A stretch of DNA of 64,000 bases, taken from contig JAPPLD010000008.1 in assembly GCA_028819565.1 (NCBI GenBank), forward strand, positions 42,248 through 106,247. The letters are read 5' to 3'. The notes under the pieces were generated by a model. It was not told where the DNA came from. It was given only the letters and a program-made list of their open reading frames with translations, and ran no database searches. Position numbers and translations under genes: made by a program. This DNA comes from Gammaproteobacteria bacterium (GTDB lineage: Bacteria; Pseudomonadota; Gammaproteobacteria; Poriferisulfidales; Poriferisulfidaceae). Shown one piece after another: positions 1 through 8,825 of the stretch (the first letter of the stretch is position 1; each line of letters opens with the position of its first letter).

Positions 1-762
1 GACACGCTGGATCGGCACCGCCGCCTGCTCGCCGGGCTCCGGCGCACGTTCGAAGCCCTGCGCGACGAGGAGAAACGCGTCCGTCGGGAAATGCATGGTG
101 ACGAGGTGGACCTGGACAGCTTCATCAACGCCTACAGCGACTATGTCAACGGCTCGGAACTGGACGAACGTTTGTTCACCCGGATGAAGAAACTGGATCG
201 TGACATCGCCGTGATGTTCCTGATCGATATGAGCAGCTCCACGTCCGGCTGGATCAATGACCTGATGCGCGAGGCGCTGGTGCTGCTGTGCGGGGCACTG
301 GAAGCGCTGGGAGATCGCTATGCGATCTACGGATTCTCCGGGCGCACTCATCGCAACTGCGAGTTGTATCCGATCAAGAACCTTGATGAGGCCTACGGCG
401 GTGACGTCCGCCGTCGCATCAGCGGCATTACGCCCCGGAACTATACCCGCATGGGCGTGATGATCCGCCATCTCACGCAACTGCTGAAGGACACGGAAGC
501 CCGCACCCGCCTGCTGATCACGCTGTCCGACGGCAAGCCGGACGATCAGGACGGCTACCGGGGCACTTACGGCATCGAGGATACCCGCCAGGCGCTGAAG
601 GAGGCCCGACATTTGGGAATCCACCCGTATTGCATTACCATAGACAAAGAGGGCATGGAGTACCTCCCGCACATGTACGGAGCCTCCAACTTCGCCGTGG
701 TCAGCCACATCGAGAAACTCCCGACCAAGGTGTCCGACATCTACCGCCGCATCACTCTATGA
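1..762 (+). CDS. CbbO/NorD-type VWA-domain activator, C-terminal part
   Basis: The frame is open at the left edge, with 253 residues visible and no start. It is the C-terminal part of a CbbO/NorD family protein. Its von Willebrand A domain carries a metal-ion site: DMSSS near visible residue 76, a Thr in NYTRMG, and SDGKPDD further on. Family members work with a MoxR-type AAA+ ATPase (CbbQ or NorQ) to activate RuBisCO or nitric-oxide reductase. The partner gene that would separate CbbO from NorD lies outside the window, so the substrate enzyme is not assigned. The stop codon overlaps the start of the next gene (ATGA), suggesting translational coupling. Confidence 0.8.
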   Translation, partial: DTLDRHRRLLAGLRRTFEALRDEEKRVRREMHGDEVDLDSFINAYSDYVNGSELDERLFTRMKKLDRDIAVMFLIDMSSSTSGWINDLMREALVLLCGALEALGDRYAIYGFSGRTHRNCELYPIKNLDEAYGGDVRRRISGITPRNYTRMGVMIRHLTQLLKDTEARTRLLITLSDGKPDDQDGYRGTYGIEDTRQALKEARHLGIHPYCITIDKEGMEYLPHMYGASNFAVVSHIEKLPTKVSDIYRRITL

Positions 763-1496
763 ACACTATCTACCCCCATGGAATCCGCGTTGGCCTGGCG
801 CTGACACTGGTGCTGGCGCTGGCTGGCTGCAAAACCGACCTCTTCAGCACCCAGGACATCCCCGAAGAAGTCAAGGGAATCGCCAAAACCAGCGTGGACT
901 ACGCCTTGGACGCGCACCTGAACGCGACCACCGAGGGGCTTGAAGAACTGATGCGGGAGTTGTACCGGCTCAACCCTGAGGAACTGGAGAAAATGCCAGG
1001 CGCCACGGTCGACGAGCGAGTCGCCCTAGTGCTGCCGGACCGCACGTACGACGAGTTGCGATTCGGAGAACTGAACAGCCACCGCGGCACCGAGGCGATG
1101 CAGTTGGCATTCGAGCCCCGCTTCATCGGCGACCGGGTCTTCGCGCTAATGGTCGGCATTGTCAGCCAGATGCGGATTGCGTACAACGACAAATTGGAAT
1201 TTTTCGCCTTGAACCGGCTGGACTCCGAAAATCTCGAAAACTTCGCCAACAACCTGGAAATCGTTCGCGTCAGCCTGGAACGTCGGACCGGATCGGATGG
1301 CCAGCCGATCATACGCCACGAGGGCGATACCCAGCTCCTAGAATCGGGGCTTCCCAAGCCGACTCCCGGGCAGATCCTGGACCGGCTCATCGGGCACCAG
1401 CGAGTACTGGTGAGCATCACGAGCGGTTGGCGGGACCGCGCCCACCAGGCCGCGGTGAAGACGATGGGCGCCGTCATCATGCTGCCCATCCCCTAA
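759..1496 (+). CDS. Predicted lipoprotein, function unknown
   Basis: A 245-residue protein starts at an ATG that overlaps the upstream stop by four bases. Residues 1-24 form a lipoprotein signal: a hydrophobic stretch ending in LALAGC, so Cys24 would be lipidated. The mature part is mostly helical and charged, with no domain I recognise. A short hydrophobic tail (GAVIMLPIP) ends the protein. The overlap with the CbbO/NorD gene suggests co-expression, but no role follows from that. A longer upstream start is possible in this frame but would lose the signal peptide, so the ATG at 759 is preferred. Confidence 0.75.
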   Translation: MNTIYPHGIRVGLALTLVLALAGCKTDLFSTQDIPEEVKGIAKTSVDYALDAHLNATTEGLEELMRELYRLNPEELEKMPGATVDERVALVLPDRTYDELRFGELNSHRGTEAMQLAFEPRFIGDRVFALMVGIVSQMRIAYNDKLEFFALNRLDSENLENFANNLEIVRVSLERRTGSDGQPIIRHEGDTQLLESGLPKPTPGQILDRLIGHQRVLVSITSGWRDRAHQAAVKTMGAVIMLPIP

Positions 1497-1509
1497 GTCC
1501 CCCACGCGC

Positions 1510-2468
<959 letters not shown>

Positions 2469-2470
2469 AT

Positions 2471-3178
2471 TCAGAGCCGGCTCTCCGAAGTCGGCGGTTG
2501 GGCCAACACCTCACGCACGAACGGCACGGTAATTCGCCGCTGCTGACTTAGCGAGGCCTGCTCCAACTGATCCAGCAACTGGCAGAGTTGCCCCAAACCG
2601 CGGACCACATGGCGCTGCATGTAGCGCACCGCATCCTCCGGCAGGTCGTACCCTTGGCTGTGCGCGCGACGGCGCAATGCTTCGGATTGTCGTTCGTCAT
2701 CCAGAAGCTGTAGCGGAAATGACACGGCACCGCGGAGGCGGGAGCGCAGGTCGGGCAATTCCACCGACACACTTTCCGCAGACTGGCGCGCCGCCATCAG
2801 CAGGCTGGCGCCATGATCCATCGCCTGGTTGACCAGGCCGAACAGCCGCTGTTCCCAGTCCCCTTGCTCCAGCACGGCATCCACGTCATCCAAGCAAATC
2901 CACAGGCACTGCTCCAGGCCATCCAGGGTTTCCGGACCCAGTTCCCGCATTTGCTTCAACGGCAGATAGGCTGCGGACTCTTCCCGTGCCTTCGCCTGAT
3001 GGCAGACCGCCTGCAGCAGGTGCGTCTTCCCGCTGTCCTGAGGGCCATGCAGCCACAAGGACCCACCCTGCCGCGGCAAGGATTCCAGCGCATCGAGAAT
3101 TCCCTCGTTGCCGTCCGTGCAGAAATTGGCAAAGGTATGCCGCGGATTGGAGCCAAGCGGCAGAATCAATTGGCTCAT
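2471..3178 (-). CDS. hda: DnaA regulatory inactivator Hda
   Basis: The product is a 235-residue AAA+ protein. The start is the ATG at 3178, which gives the N-terminal clamp-binding sequence SQLILPL and overlaps the upstream stop by ATGA. A Walker A motif (GPQDSGKT) lies at residues 45-52, and a Walker B-like stretch (WICLDDVD) follows. Hda bound to the DNA-loaded sliding clamp stimulates ATP hydrolysis by DnaA, blocking premature re-initiation. Length and motif order match the DnaA-related Hda family and exclude full DnaA, because there is no C-terminal DNA-binding domain IV. Confidence 0.92.
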   Translation of the reverse strand: MSQLILPLGSNPRHTFANFCTDGNEGILDALESLPRQGGSLWLHGPQDSGKTHLLQAVCHQAKAREESAAYLPLKQMRELGPETLDGLEQCLWICLDDVDAVLEQGDWEQRLFGLVNQAMDHGASLLMAARQSAESVSVELPDLRSRLRGAVSFPLQLLDDERQSEALRRRAHSQGYDLPEDAVRYMQRHVVRGLGQLCQLLDQLEQASLSQQRRITVPFVREVLAQPPTSESRL

Positions 3179-3726
3179 TGGGAGGCGTCCCCAGGATCTG
3201 CCAGCACTCCACTCCAGACCAGTATGTACCCGATCCCGCTGACGAGCGTGGCGATCACGGTCGCCCACAGCAGGACGTCAAGCAACATCGGCGGCAGAAC
3301 GGTCAATTGGTTTCCCATGAAGGCGAACACCGTGATGATTTGTACGAAAGTATTGATTTTCCCAACTTTAAGGACCGCGGTTTTCTGTCCGGGATGGAGC
3401 AGGTAGTTCATCAGGGTTCCCCCGATGACCATGACATCGCGTCCCACTACCAATGTCACCAACCATACCGGCAACAGTTCCAAGTGCCCCAACATCACGA
3501 AAGCAGCCACCAGCATCACCTTGTCTGCAAGCGGGTCCAATCCGGCCCCCAGAGCACTCGTCGCTTTCAGGTAGCGGGCCAGGAAACCGTCGAGGCCATC
3601 CGAGATGCCCATCACGATGAACAAGATCAATGCCAAGCCGAACTGCTGCTCCAACAGAAGCATGGCGAACCACGGCACCAAAAGCAGGCGCAGGACGCTG
3701 ATCAGATTAGGAATGTGCTGGATCAT
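3175..3726 (-). CDS. CDP-alcohol phosphatidyltransferase family membrane protein
   Basis: This 183-residue integral membrane protein starts at the ATG at 3726, followed by IQHIPNLISVLRL, the usual N-terminus of PgsA-type enzymes. The family signature D-x2-DG-x2-AR-x8-G-x3-D-x3-D is complete at about residues 43-68 (ISDGLDGFLAR through GLDPLADK). Such enzymes transfer a phosphatidyl group from CDP-diacylglycerol to an alcohol, for example glycerol-3-phosphate. The exact acceptor cannot be told, and the copy beside hda in gammaproteobacteria is often a second paralogue, so no symbol is given. It overlaps hda by four bases and is divergent from purM. Confidence 0.85.
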   Translation of the reverse strand: MIQHIPNLISVLRLLLVPWFAMLLLEQQFGLALILFIVMGISDGLDGFLARYLKATSALGAGLDPLADKVMLVAAFVMLGHLELLPVWLVTLVVGRDVMVIGGTLMNYLLHPGQKTAVLKVGKINTFVQIITVFAFMGNQLTVLPPMLLDVLLWATVIATLVSGIGYILVWSGVLADPGDASQ

Positions 3727-3759
3727 GGGCTTTTCCCAATATTTTAATGCAGGAGTAAA

Positions 3760-4806
3760 ATGGCGCGCGTACCGAGCGGTTCCGTGCCAGAGAAAGAATC
3801 TTCTGCTTCCGCCTACCGGGAGGCCGGGGTCGATATCGACGCCGGCAATCGCTTGGTGAAACGCCTCACGCCGCTCGCGCAGCAAACCTTCAATGAACAA
3901 GTCCTCAGCGACCTTGGCGGGTTTGGCGGGCTTTACCAGCTGGCACAGGATTACACGCAACCTGTATTAGTGTGCGGGACGGACGGGGTCGGCACCAAGC
4001 TGCTCCTGGCTCAAAAGCTCCAGCAGCATGAAACCATCGGCATCGACCTCGTTGCCATGTGCGCAAACGACATCCTGACGCACGGCGCACGCGCCTTGCT
4101 GTTCCTCGACTATTACGCCTGCGGGACGCTGAACGTGGAGGAAGCGGAAGACGTGGTCCGCGGAATCGCGGCGGGATGCCAACAGGCCGGTTGCGTCCTG
4201 CTTGGCGGGGAGACGGCCGAAATGCCTAAGCTCTACCGCCCCGGCGACTACGACCTAGCTGGATTCTGCGTCGGCATCGCAGAGCGCGACCGACTGCTCC
4301 CCCGCCCGGATATCCAGCCGGGAGACGTTTTGATCGGAATGGACTCCAGCGGCGTGCACGCCAACGGCTTCTCGCTCGTCAACCGCCTGCTGGAGACGGC
4401 TCCGGAAGATCCGGACCGGCTGGAAGCGCTGCTGCAACCCACCACGATCTACGAACCACACCTGCGGGAAATCATTGATTCCGGGAAGGTCTTGGCGCTG
4501 GCCCACATCACGGGTGGCGGTCTGACTGAAAACATTCCGCGCGTCCTGCCGGAAGGCCTGTCCGCACAAATCGATCTCGAAAGCTGGACACGCCCGGAAT
4601 TGTTCGACTGGATACAGTCGGAGGGCAACGTGGACGAAGAAGAGATGCGACGCATCTTCAACTGCGGAATCGGCATGGTCGCGTTGGTCCGTTCGGAAGA
4701 CGCAGATACCGTGACGCAGAACATCCAATCCACTGGACTGGGCGCCCGAATCATTGGTGAAATCTTTGCCCAGGAAGGTCCCGCTCAAACGGCATATAAT
4801 GCATAG
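3760..4806 (+). CDS. purM: Phosphoribosylformylglycinamidine cyclo-ligase
   Basis: The 348-residue protein matches the usual PurM length. GVDIDAGN near the start and the GTDGVGTKLLLA and DLVAMCANDIL segments are diagnostic. PurM makes aminoimidazole ribonucleotide from FGAM with ATP, the fifth step of purine synthesis. A good ribosome-binding site (AGGAGT) precedes the ATG. Its normal operon partner purN lies 1.4 kb downstream, because a TnpB gene sits between them. The last residues (QTAYNA) and the stop lie right at the insertion boundary, so the native C-terminus may have been altered slightly. Confidence 0.95.
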   Translation: MARVPSGSVPEKESSASAYREAGVDIDAGNRLVKRLTPLAQQTFNEQVLSDLGGFGGLYQLAQDYTQPVLVCGTDGVGTKLLLAQKLQQHETIGIDLVAMCANDILTHGARALLFLDYYACGTLNVEEAEDVVRGIAAGCQQAGCVLLGGETAEMPKLYRPGDYDLAGFCVGIAERDRLLPRPDIQPGDVLIGMDSSGVHANGFSLVNRLLETAPEDPDRLEALLQPTTIYEPHLREIIDSGKVLALAHITGGGLTENIPRVLPEGLSAQIDLESWTRPELFDWIQSEGNVDEEEMRRIFNCGIGMVALVRSEDADTVTQNIQSTGLGARIIGEIFAQEGPAQTAYNA

Positions 4807-6178
4807 GGGAATTATGCAAAATATACAAAAGTATAATTCTGAAATGAAGGTTCACCGCGCCGTCCGATACCGCCTGCACCCCGGTTCTGCAAGAAAAAAT
4901 CAGCAGTTGCACGGCACCGCCGGAGCCTGCCGGTTCGTCTGGAACCACATGGTCGGGAAGCTCAGGGACGAGTATGAGGCGTGGGGCACCTGCAACCTCT
5001 CCTACATGTCCACGAAGAACGTCCCGACGCCGGGACTGGGCCGGACTTTCACGGTGCTACGGAAGCACAGTTACAAGTGGCTGCAGGGCTACTCGGCGTA
5101 TATCGTCAAGAGTTCGCTGCAACCCATCGAAAGGGCTTACCAGGCGTTCTTCAAGGACTTGGAGACAGGCGGGAAGCTGAATCGGAAGCCCCCTCAGTTC
5201 CATGGCAAGTGGACGACCACGCCGAGTTTCCCGATCAACTACCAATCGGCAAAGGTGGCGGGCGACAGCCTGTACGTGCAGAAAGTCGGCTGGATGAAGA
5301 TGACCGGCACCAACCCGTACCCGGACAGCGAGTTCAGGTCCGGCACGGTCAAGTATGAATGCGGCAACTGGTACGCCTACCTAGCGTACGAAGTGGAGGA
5401 TCAAGCGAGCCTTCCTCATGCCATCAAGGAAGTGGGCATCGACCGGAACATCGCCGAGGGCCGGCTGACTGTGCTATCGGACGGGACGATGCACGGCGGC
5501 CCGGACCTGGAGCGGAAAATGGCCAAGCGCAAGCGGTATGAACGGTCAATGGCGCGCAAGCGTGAGGTCTATTGGAAGAATCAAAAGAGCCCCTGCGGGC
5601 CGAAACCCCAGGGCAGGCCCCGCTACCAGCCCTCCAAACGGTATCTGCGAACCCAGATAAAGCACCAACGGGCCTACGCGGCGGAATGCTTCGCCCGGTT
5701 GAGTTGGGCGCATCACGTCAGCAAGGGCATCGCATCCGAATACGATGTCGCCTACGTGGAGAAGCTGAACATCCGGGGCATGACAAAATCGGCCAAGGGC
5801 ACGAAACAGAAACCCGGCAAGAATGTGAAATCGAAATCCGGCCTGAACCGGCAGATTCTGGCCAGCGCATGGGGCACGCTGGAGTTGTGCCTGAACTACA
5901 AGATGGAAGTCCGCAAGGTGCCTCCGGCGTACACCAGCCAGACCTGCCATTTATGCGGGCATGTCGACAAGGACAGCAGGAAGAAAACAGACTTCAAGTG
6001 CACCGCTTGCGGGCACGCGGACGATGCGGACGTAAACGCCGCGTTGAACATATTGGCCTTCGGGAATGGGGCTGCTGGACGTGGAGGTGGCGACACCGGC
6101 GGGGCATCCTGCCACAGTCGGCCTGGGAAGCGTCAAGAAATGGGCAAAGAATCCCTTGCGGATTTTGCTACATAGTTC
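4795..6178 (+). mobile_element. TnpB-only IS200/IS605-type element between purM and purN
   Basis: A lone tnpB fills almost the whole interval between purM and purN, with no tnpA. The ends are only approximate. The left boundary lies near the purM stop, where the DNA turns AT-rich (TATAAT at 4795-4800, then ATTATGC). A GAATCCC-type sequence near 6148-6156 resembles the start of the right-end hairpin seen in IS605/IS1341-like elements (from memory). Only 15 bases separate the tnpB stop from the purN start, so any right end must lie within the coding region. No target-site duplication is expected for this family. Confidence 0.55.
4814..6175 (+). CDS. tnpB: TnpB (OrfB) RNA-guided endonuclease of IS200/IS605 family
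   Basis: From the ATG at 4814 the product has 453 residues. That start follows a GGGGA ribosome-binding site; a second ATG at 4844, giving MKVHRAVRYRL, is also plausible. RuvC-like residues appear intact: Asp in VGIDRNIAEG, Glu in VAYVEKLNIRG, and Asp in ADDADVNAALNIL. A four-Cys zinc ribbon (CHLCG and CTACG) lies near the C-terminus. TnpB proteins cut DNA guided by an omega RNA copied from the element's 3' end. No TnpA is present. The frame is full length with no visible decay, although it lies inside a housekeeping operon. Confidence 0.88.
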   Translation: MQNIQKYNSEMKVHRAVRYRLHPGSARKNQQLHGTAGACRFVWNHMVGKLRDEYEAWGTCNLSYMSTKNVPTPGLGRTFTVLRKHSYKWLQGYSAYIVKSSLQPIERAYQAFFKDLETGGKLNRKPPQFHGKWTTTPSFPINYQSAKVAGDSLYVQKVGWMKMTGTNPYPDSEFRSGTVKYECGNWYAYLAYEVEDQASLPHAIKEVGIDRNIAEGRLTVLSDGTMHGGPDLERKMAKRKRYERSMARKREVYWKNQKSPCGPKPQGRPRYQPSKRYLRTQIKHQRAYAAECFARLSWAHHVSKGIASEYDVAYVEKLNIRGMTKSAKGTKQKPGKNVKSKSGLNRQILASAWGTLELCLNYKMEVRKVPPAYTSQTCHLCGHVDKDSRKKTDFKCTACGHADDADVNAALNILAFGNGAAGRGGGDTGGASCHSRPGKRQEMGKESLADFAT

Positions 6179-6190
6179 CCATACGCAGCC

Positions 6191-6826
6191 ATGATCCCGA
6201 TGGCCATCTTGTTCTCCGGTGAGGGAACGAACCTGCAGGCCCTGATCGATGCGGTGCACCAGCGCCGCATCTATGCTGAAATTCGCTGCGTTATCAGCAA
6301 CAAACCACAAGCGCACGGGCTGGACCGCGCGAGAGCGGCCGGCATCGAGACGCTGGTCATCGGCGACACCGACCGGACGGCCCGAGAAGAAAAAACGCTT
6401 GCGGCCCTGCAGGAACACAACGTCGAGTTGGTCTGCCTGGCCGGTTACATGCGCGTCCTGTCCGAAATCATAGTTGGACCCTATCTTGGGCGCATACTCA
6501 ACATCCATCCCTCCCTGCTTCCAGCCTACCGCGGCGCAAACACTCACCGCCGGGTTTTGGAAGCCGGCGAAAAACACCACGGGTGCAGCGTACATTTCGT
6601 GACCGTGGATCTGGACGAAGGCCCGCTGATCATCCAAGCGAGCGTGCCTGTGCACCTGGACGATACCGAAAGGGCGCTGGCCCTTCGCGTGCTGGAGCAG
6701 GAGCACCTGATCCTGCCCCTGGCAGTCCAGTGGTACTGCGACGGCCTCCTGCACATGCAGGACGGAGCCGTTTATCTACGCGGAGAACGGCTCGACGAAC
6801 CGTTGATTTATGAGGCTGGCCCCTAG
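6191..6826 (+). CDS. purN: Phosphoribosylglycinamide formyltransferase
   Basis: A 211-residue protein with all expected PurN landmarks: phosphate-binding SGEGTN at 9-14, catalytic Asn104 and His106 in NIHPSLLP, and Asp142 in VDLDEGPLI. It transfers a formyl group from 10-formyl-THF to GAR in purine synthesis. The start at 6191 is 15 bases after the tnpB stop. There is no strong ribosome-binding site in that short gap, so expression may depend on transcription and ribosomes coming through tnpB. It overlaps the following DUF3108 gene by 17 bases. Confidence 0.95.
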   Translation: MIPMAILFSGEGTNLQALIDAVHQRRIYAEIRCVISNKPQAHGLDRARAAGIETLVIGDTDRTAREEKTLAALQEHNVELVCLAGYMRVLSEIIVGPYLGRILNIHPSLLPAYRGANTHRRVLEAGEKHHGCSVHFVTVDLDEGPLIIQASVPVHLDDTERALALRVLEQEHLILPLAVQWYCDGLLHMQDGAVYLRGERLDEPLIYEAGP

Positions 6827-7520
6827 CCTCTGCGGCCTCCTCCTCTTTGGCTTATCCGCTGCCGCTGCGGACACCACCCAAGCCACCTACGACCTGTACT
6901 ACCAAGGCACGCAGACGGGGACCGTTACCGTCACACTCACGCACGAGACAGTCCACACCTACTACAAGGCCATCGCAAAGCCGAACTGGCTGGCCCGCCT
7001 GTTCGGCCAAGGCACCATCATCGAGCGCGGCACCATGAGCAGCGAAGATCTGCAACCCCAAGAGTACTTCTATCACGATTCAGGCCGGGAACGCCACTAC
7101 CGATACGTCTACGACCGGTCTCACGGCCAGGTTCTCATCACGACCCATGAAAACGAATCCGTTGAACCACTCGGGGACAGCACGCTGGATCCCGCCGCCA
7201 TGGCCGTGCGTCTGCTCCGTGACCTGCCCAGCCCCTCGCCCAACTACAGTGTCCTCTCCAAAGGCCTGCTCAAGGTGTATCGTTTCGAGACTCCGGTGTT
7301 GGAACCCCTTGAAGTGCTGGGTCAAGAGCGACTGGTCTGGAAAGTGGTCCGCATCCGCGCAAGCGCCGAGGACTCGCGCATCATTACTTGGCACGATCCC
7401 AAGCGCGACCAGTGGATGGTCCGCACTGTGCGCATGGAGGACGGCGAGGAAAAGGTTCGGCTTGAATTGACCAGCCTGGATCAGTCAGACACCAGCGATC
7501 TGCATCCGGTCGACCAGTAA
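6810..7520 (+). CDS. Exported DUF3108 family protein
   Basis: This 236-residue protein has an N-terminal signal peptide (hydrophobic to about AAAA at residue 20). The mature part matches DUF3108: a beta-rich protein with repeated Tyr and Arg (ATYDLYYQGTQTG near the start, RHYRYVYDRSHG in the middle). Proteins of this family commonly sit directly downstream of purN in gammaproteobacteria, and it is placed so here, overlapping purN. Function is unknown, and a periplasmic location is inferred. Its 3' end overlaps the convergent pmbA gene by 36 bases, so the two mRNAs are antisense at their ends. Confidence 0.8.
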   Translation: MRLAPSLCGLLLFGLSAAAADTTQATYDLYYQGTQTGTVTVTLTHETVHTYYKAIAKPNWLARLFGQGTIIERGTMSSEDLQPQEYFYHDSGRERHYRYVYDRSHGQVLITTHENESVEPLGDSTLDPAAMAVRLLRDLPSPSPNYSVLSKGLLKVYRFETPVLEPLEVLGQERLVWKVVRIRASAEDSRIITWHDPKRDQWMVRTVRMEDGEEKVRLELTSLDQSDTSDLHPVDQ

Positions 7521-8825
7521 CGCTCCGGTCTGAAGAGAACCGCGACGATCCTGCTCCACTCCGACCGCGACGATGTCGCGGTACATGTCCGGCAGGGAAC
7601 CGGCGATGGTGATTTCATGCACGGGATGCGCCACAGCACCATTCTCGACCCAGAATCCCGTTGCACCGCGGGAATAGTCTCCGGTCACCTGGTTGACGCC
7701 CTGCCCCATCAGCTCCGTCACCACCAATCCCCGCCCGAGGCGCTGCAATAATTCATCCCAGGACAACGCGGGCTCCCGGGATTCCAATACGAGATTCCGT
7801 ACTCCGCCGGCATTGCCGGTAGAGGCCAGTCCGAGCCTGCGTGCGGAATAACTGCTCAGGAACCACCCGCGCAGGATGCCGTTATCCACCACGGTCCGCT
7901 CCTGCGTTGCCACGCCTTCCGCGTCAAACGGTGCGCTGGCTGCCCCCCCGACCTCATGCGGATATTCGGTCAGGGTGATACCCTCCGCCCAGACCTGTTC
8001 ATCCTTTCGGCCCAGCAAAAAAGACGCCTCGTGGTAGAGGGCTCGGCCGCTGGCCGCGCCCACGAAATGTCCGAGTAGCGATCGCGCGACCGGAGCTTCG
8101 AACAATACCGGTGCGACACAACTGGCGAGCGGTCGGGCTCCCAAGCGGCGTACGGTTCGCTCTGCCGCAATGCGCCCCACCGTTCCAGGATCCTGCATCT
8201 TGCGCCAATCGCAGTGGGTGCTGTGCCAGTAGTCCCGCTCTTGCGCCCCGGCCTCGTCTGCCGCCACGACACAGCAACTGAGGTCGTGGCTGCTGCGCCG
8301 GTAGGTGCCCATGAAGCCCAAACTGTTGCCAAGCACCCGAATGCCGTCGTAGCGGCGAACCTCCGCCCCTTCCGAATTTGCTATGCGGGCATCGGCGCGT
8401 GCCGCATCTTCGCACTCAAGTGCAAGTCGGACGGCTTCGTCGTTATCGAGATCCCAAGGATGATGAAGGTCCAGTTCCGGGTATTCGAAGGCCAGCCGAT
8501 CTTCATCAGGCAGGCCGTGGCAGGGATCTTCTTCGGTGCTGCGGGCAATCTGGCAGGCCGCTTCGACTGTGCGTTCTATCGAGTCTTCACGCAAGTCCGT
8601 GCTGGAGGCATGGCCGCGCCGCTGGCCAAAGTAGGCGGTAATCGACAGGCCTTGATCCTGCTCGCGTTCAATGGTCTCAAGCTCGCCAAGCCGCACCGAA
8701 ACCGTCAGGCCCTCACCGCGATCCAGAGAAACTGCCGCAGCGGTGGCCCCTTGCCGGCGGGCCTGGTCCAATGCTTGCTGAACGCACGTGCGCAGGTCCT
8801 GCGCCGAGGCGGATTCAGCCGTCAT
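7485..8825 (-). CDS. pmbA: Metalloprotease PmbA (TldE), TldD partner
   Basis: The 446-residue protein is of PmbA/TldE length. It lacks the HExxxH zinc motif found in its partner TldD, as expected, because TldE contributes structure while TldD carries the metal. The segments SITAYFGQRRGHASSTDLRED and VGGAASAPFDAEGV are typical. The TldD-TldE heterodimer degrades unfolded peptides and matures modified peptides such as microcin B17, and in E. coli it degrades CcdA antitoxin. The start overlaps the tldD stop by 11 bases, so the pair is translationally coupled. Confidence 0.93.
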   Translation of the reverse strand: MTAESASAQDLRTCVQQALDQARRQGATAAAVSLDRGEGLTVSVRLGELETIEREQDQGLSITAYFGQRRGHASSTDLREDSIERTVEAACQIARSTEEDPCHGLPDEDRLAFEYPELDLHHPWDLDNDEAVRLALECEDAARADARIANSEGAEVRRYDGIRVLGNSLGFMGTYRRSSHDLSCCVVAADEAGAQERDYWHSTHCDWRKMQDPGTVGRIAAERTVRRLGARPLASCVAPVLFEAPVARSLLGHFVGAASGRALYHEASFLLGRKDEQVWAEGITLTEYPHEVGGAASAPFDAEGVATQERTVVDNGILRGWFLSSYSARRLGLASTGNAGGVRNLVLESREPALSWDELLQRLGRGLVVTELMGQGVNQVTGDYSRGATGFWVENGAVAHPVHEITIAGSLPDMYRDIVAVGVEQDRRGSLQTGALLVDRMQIAGV

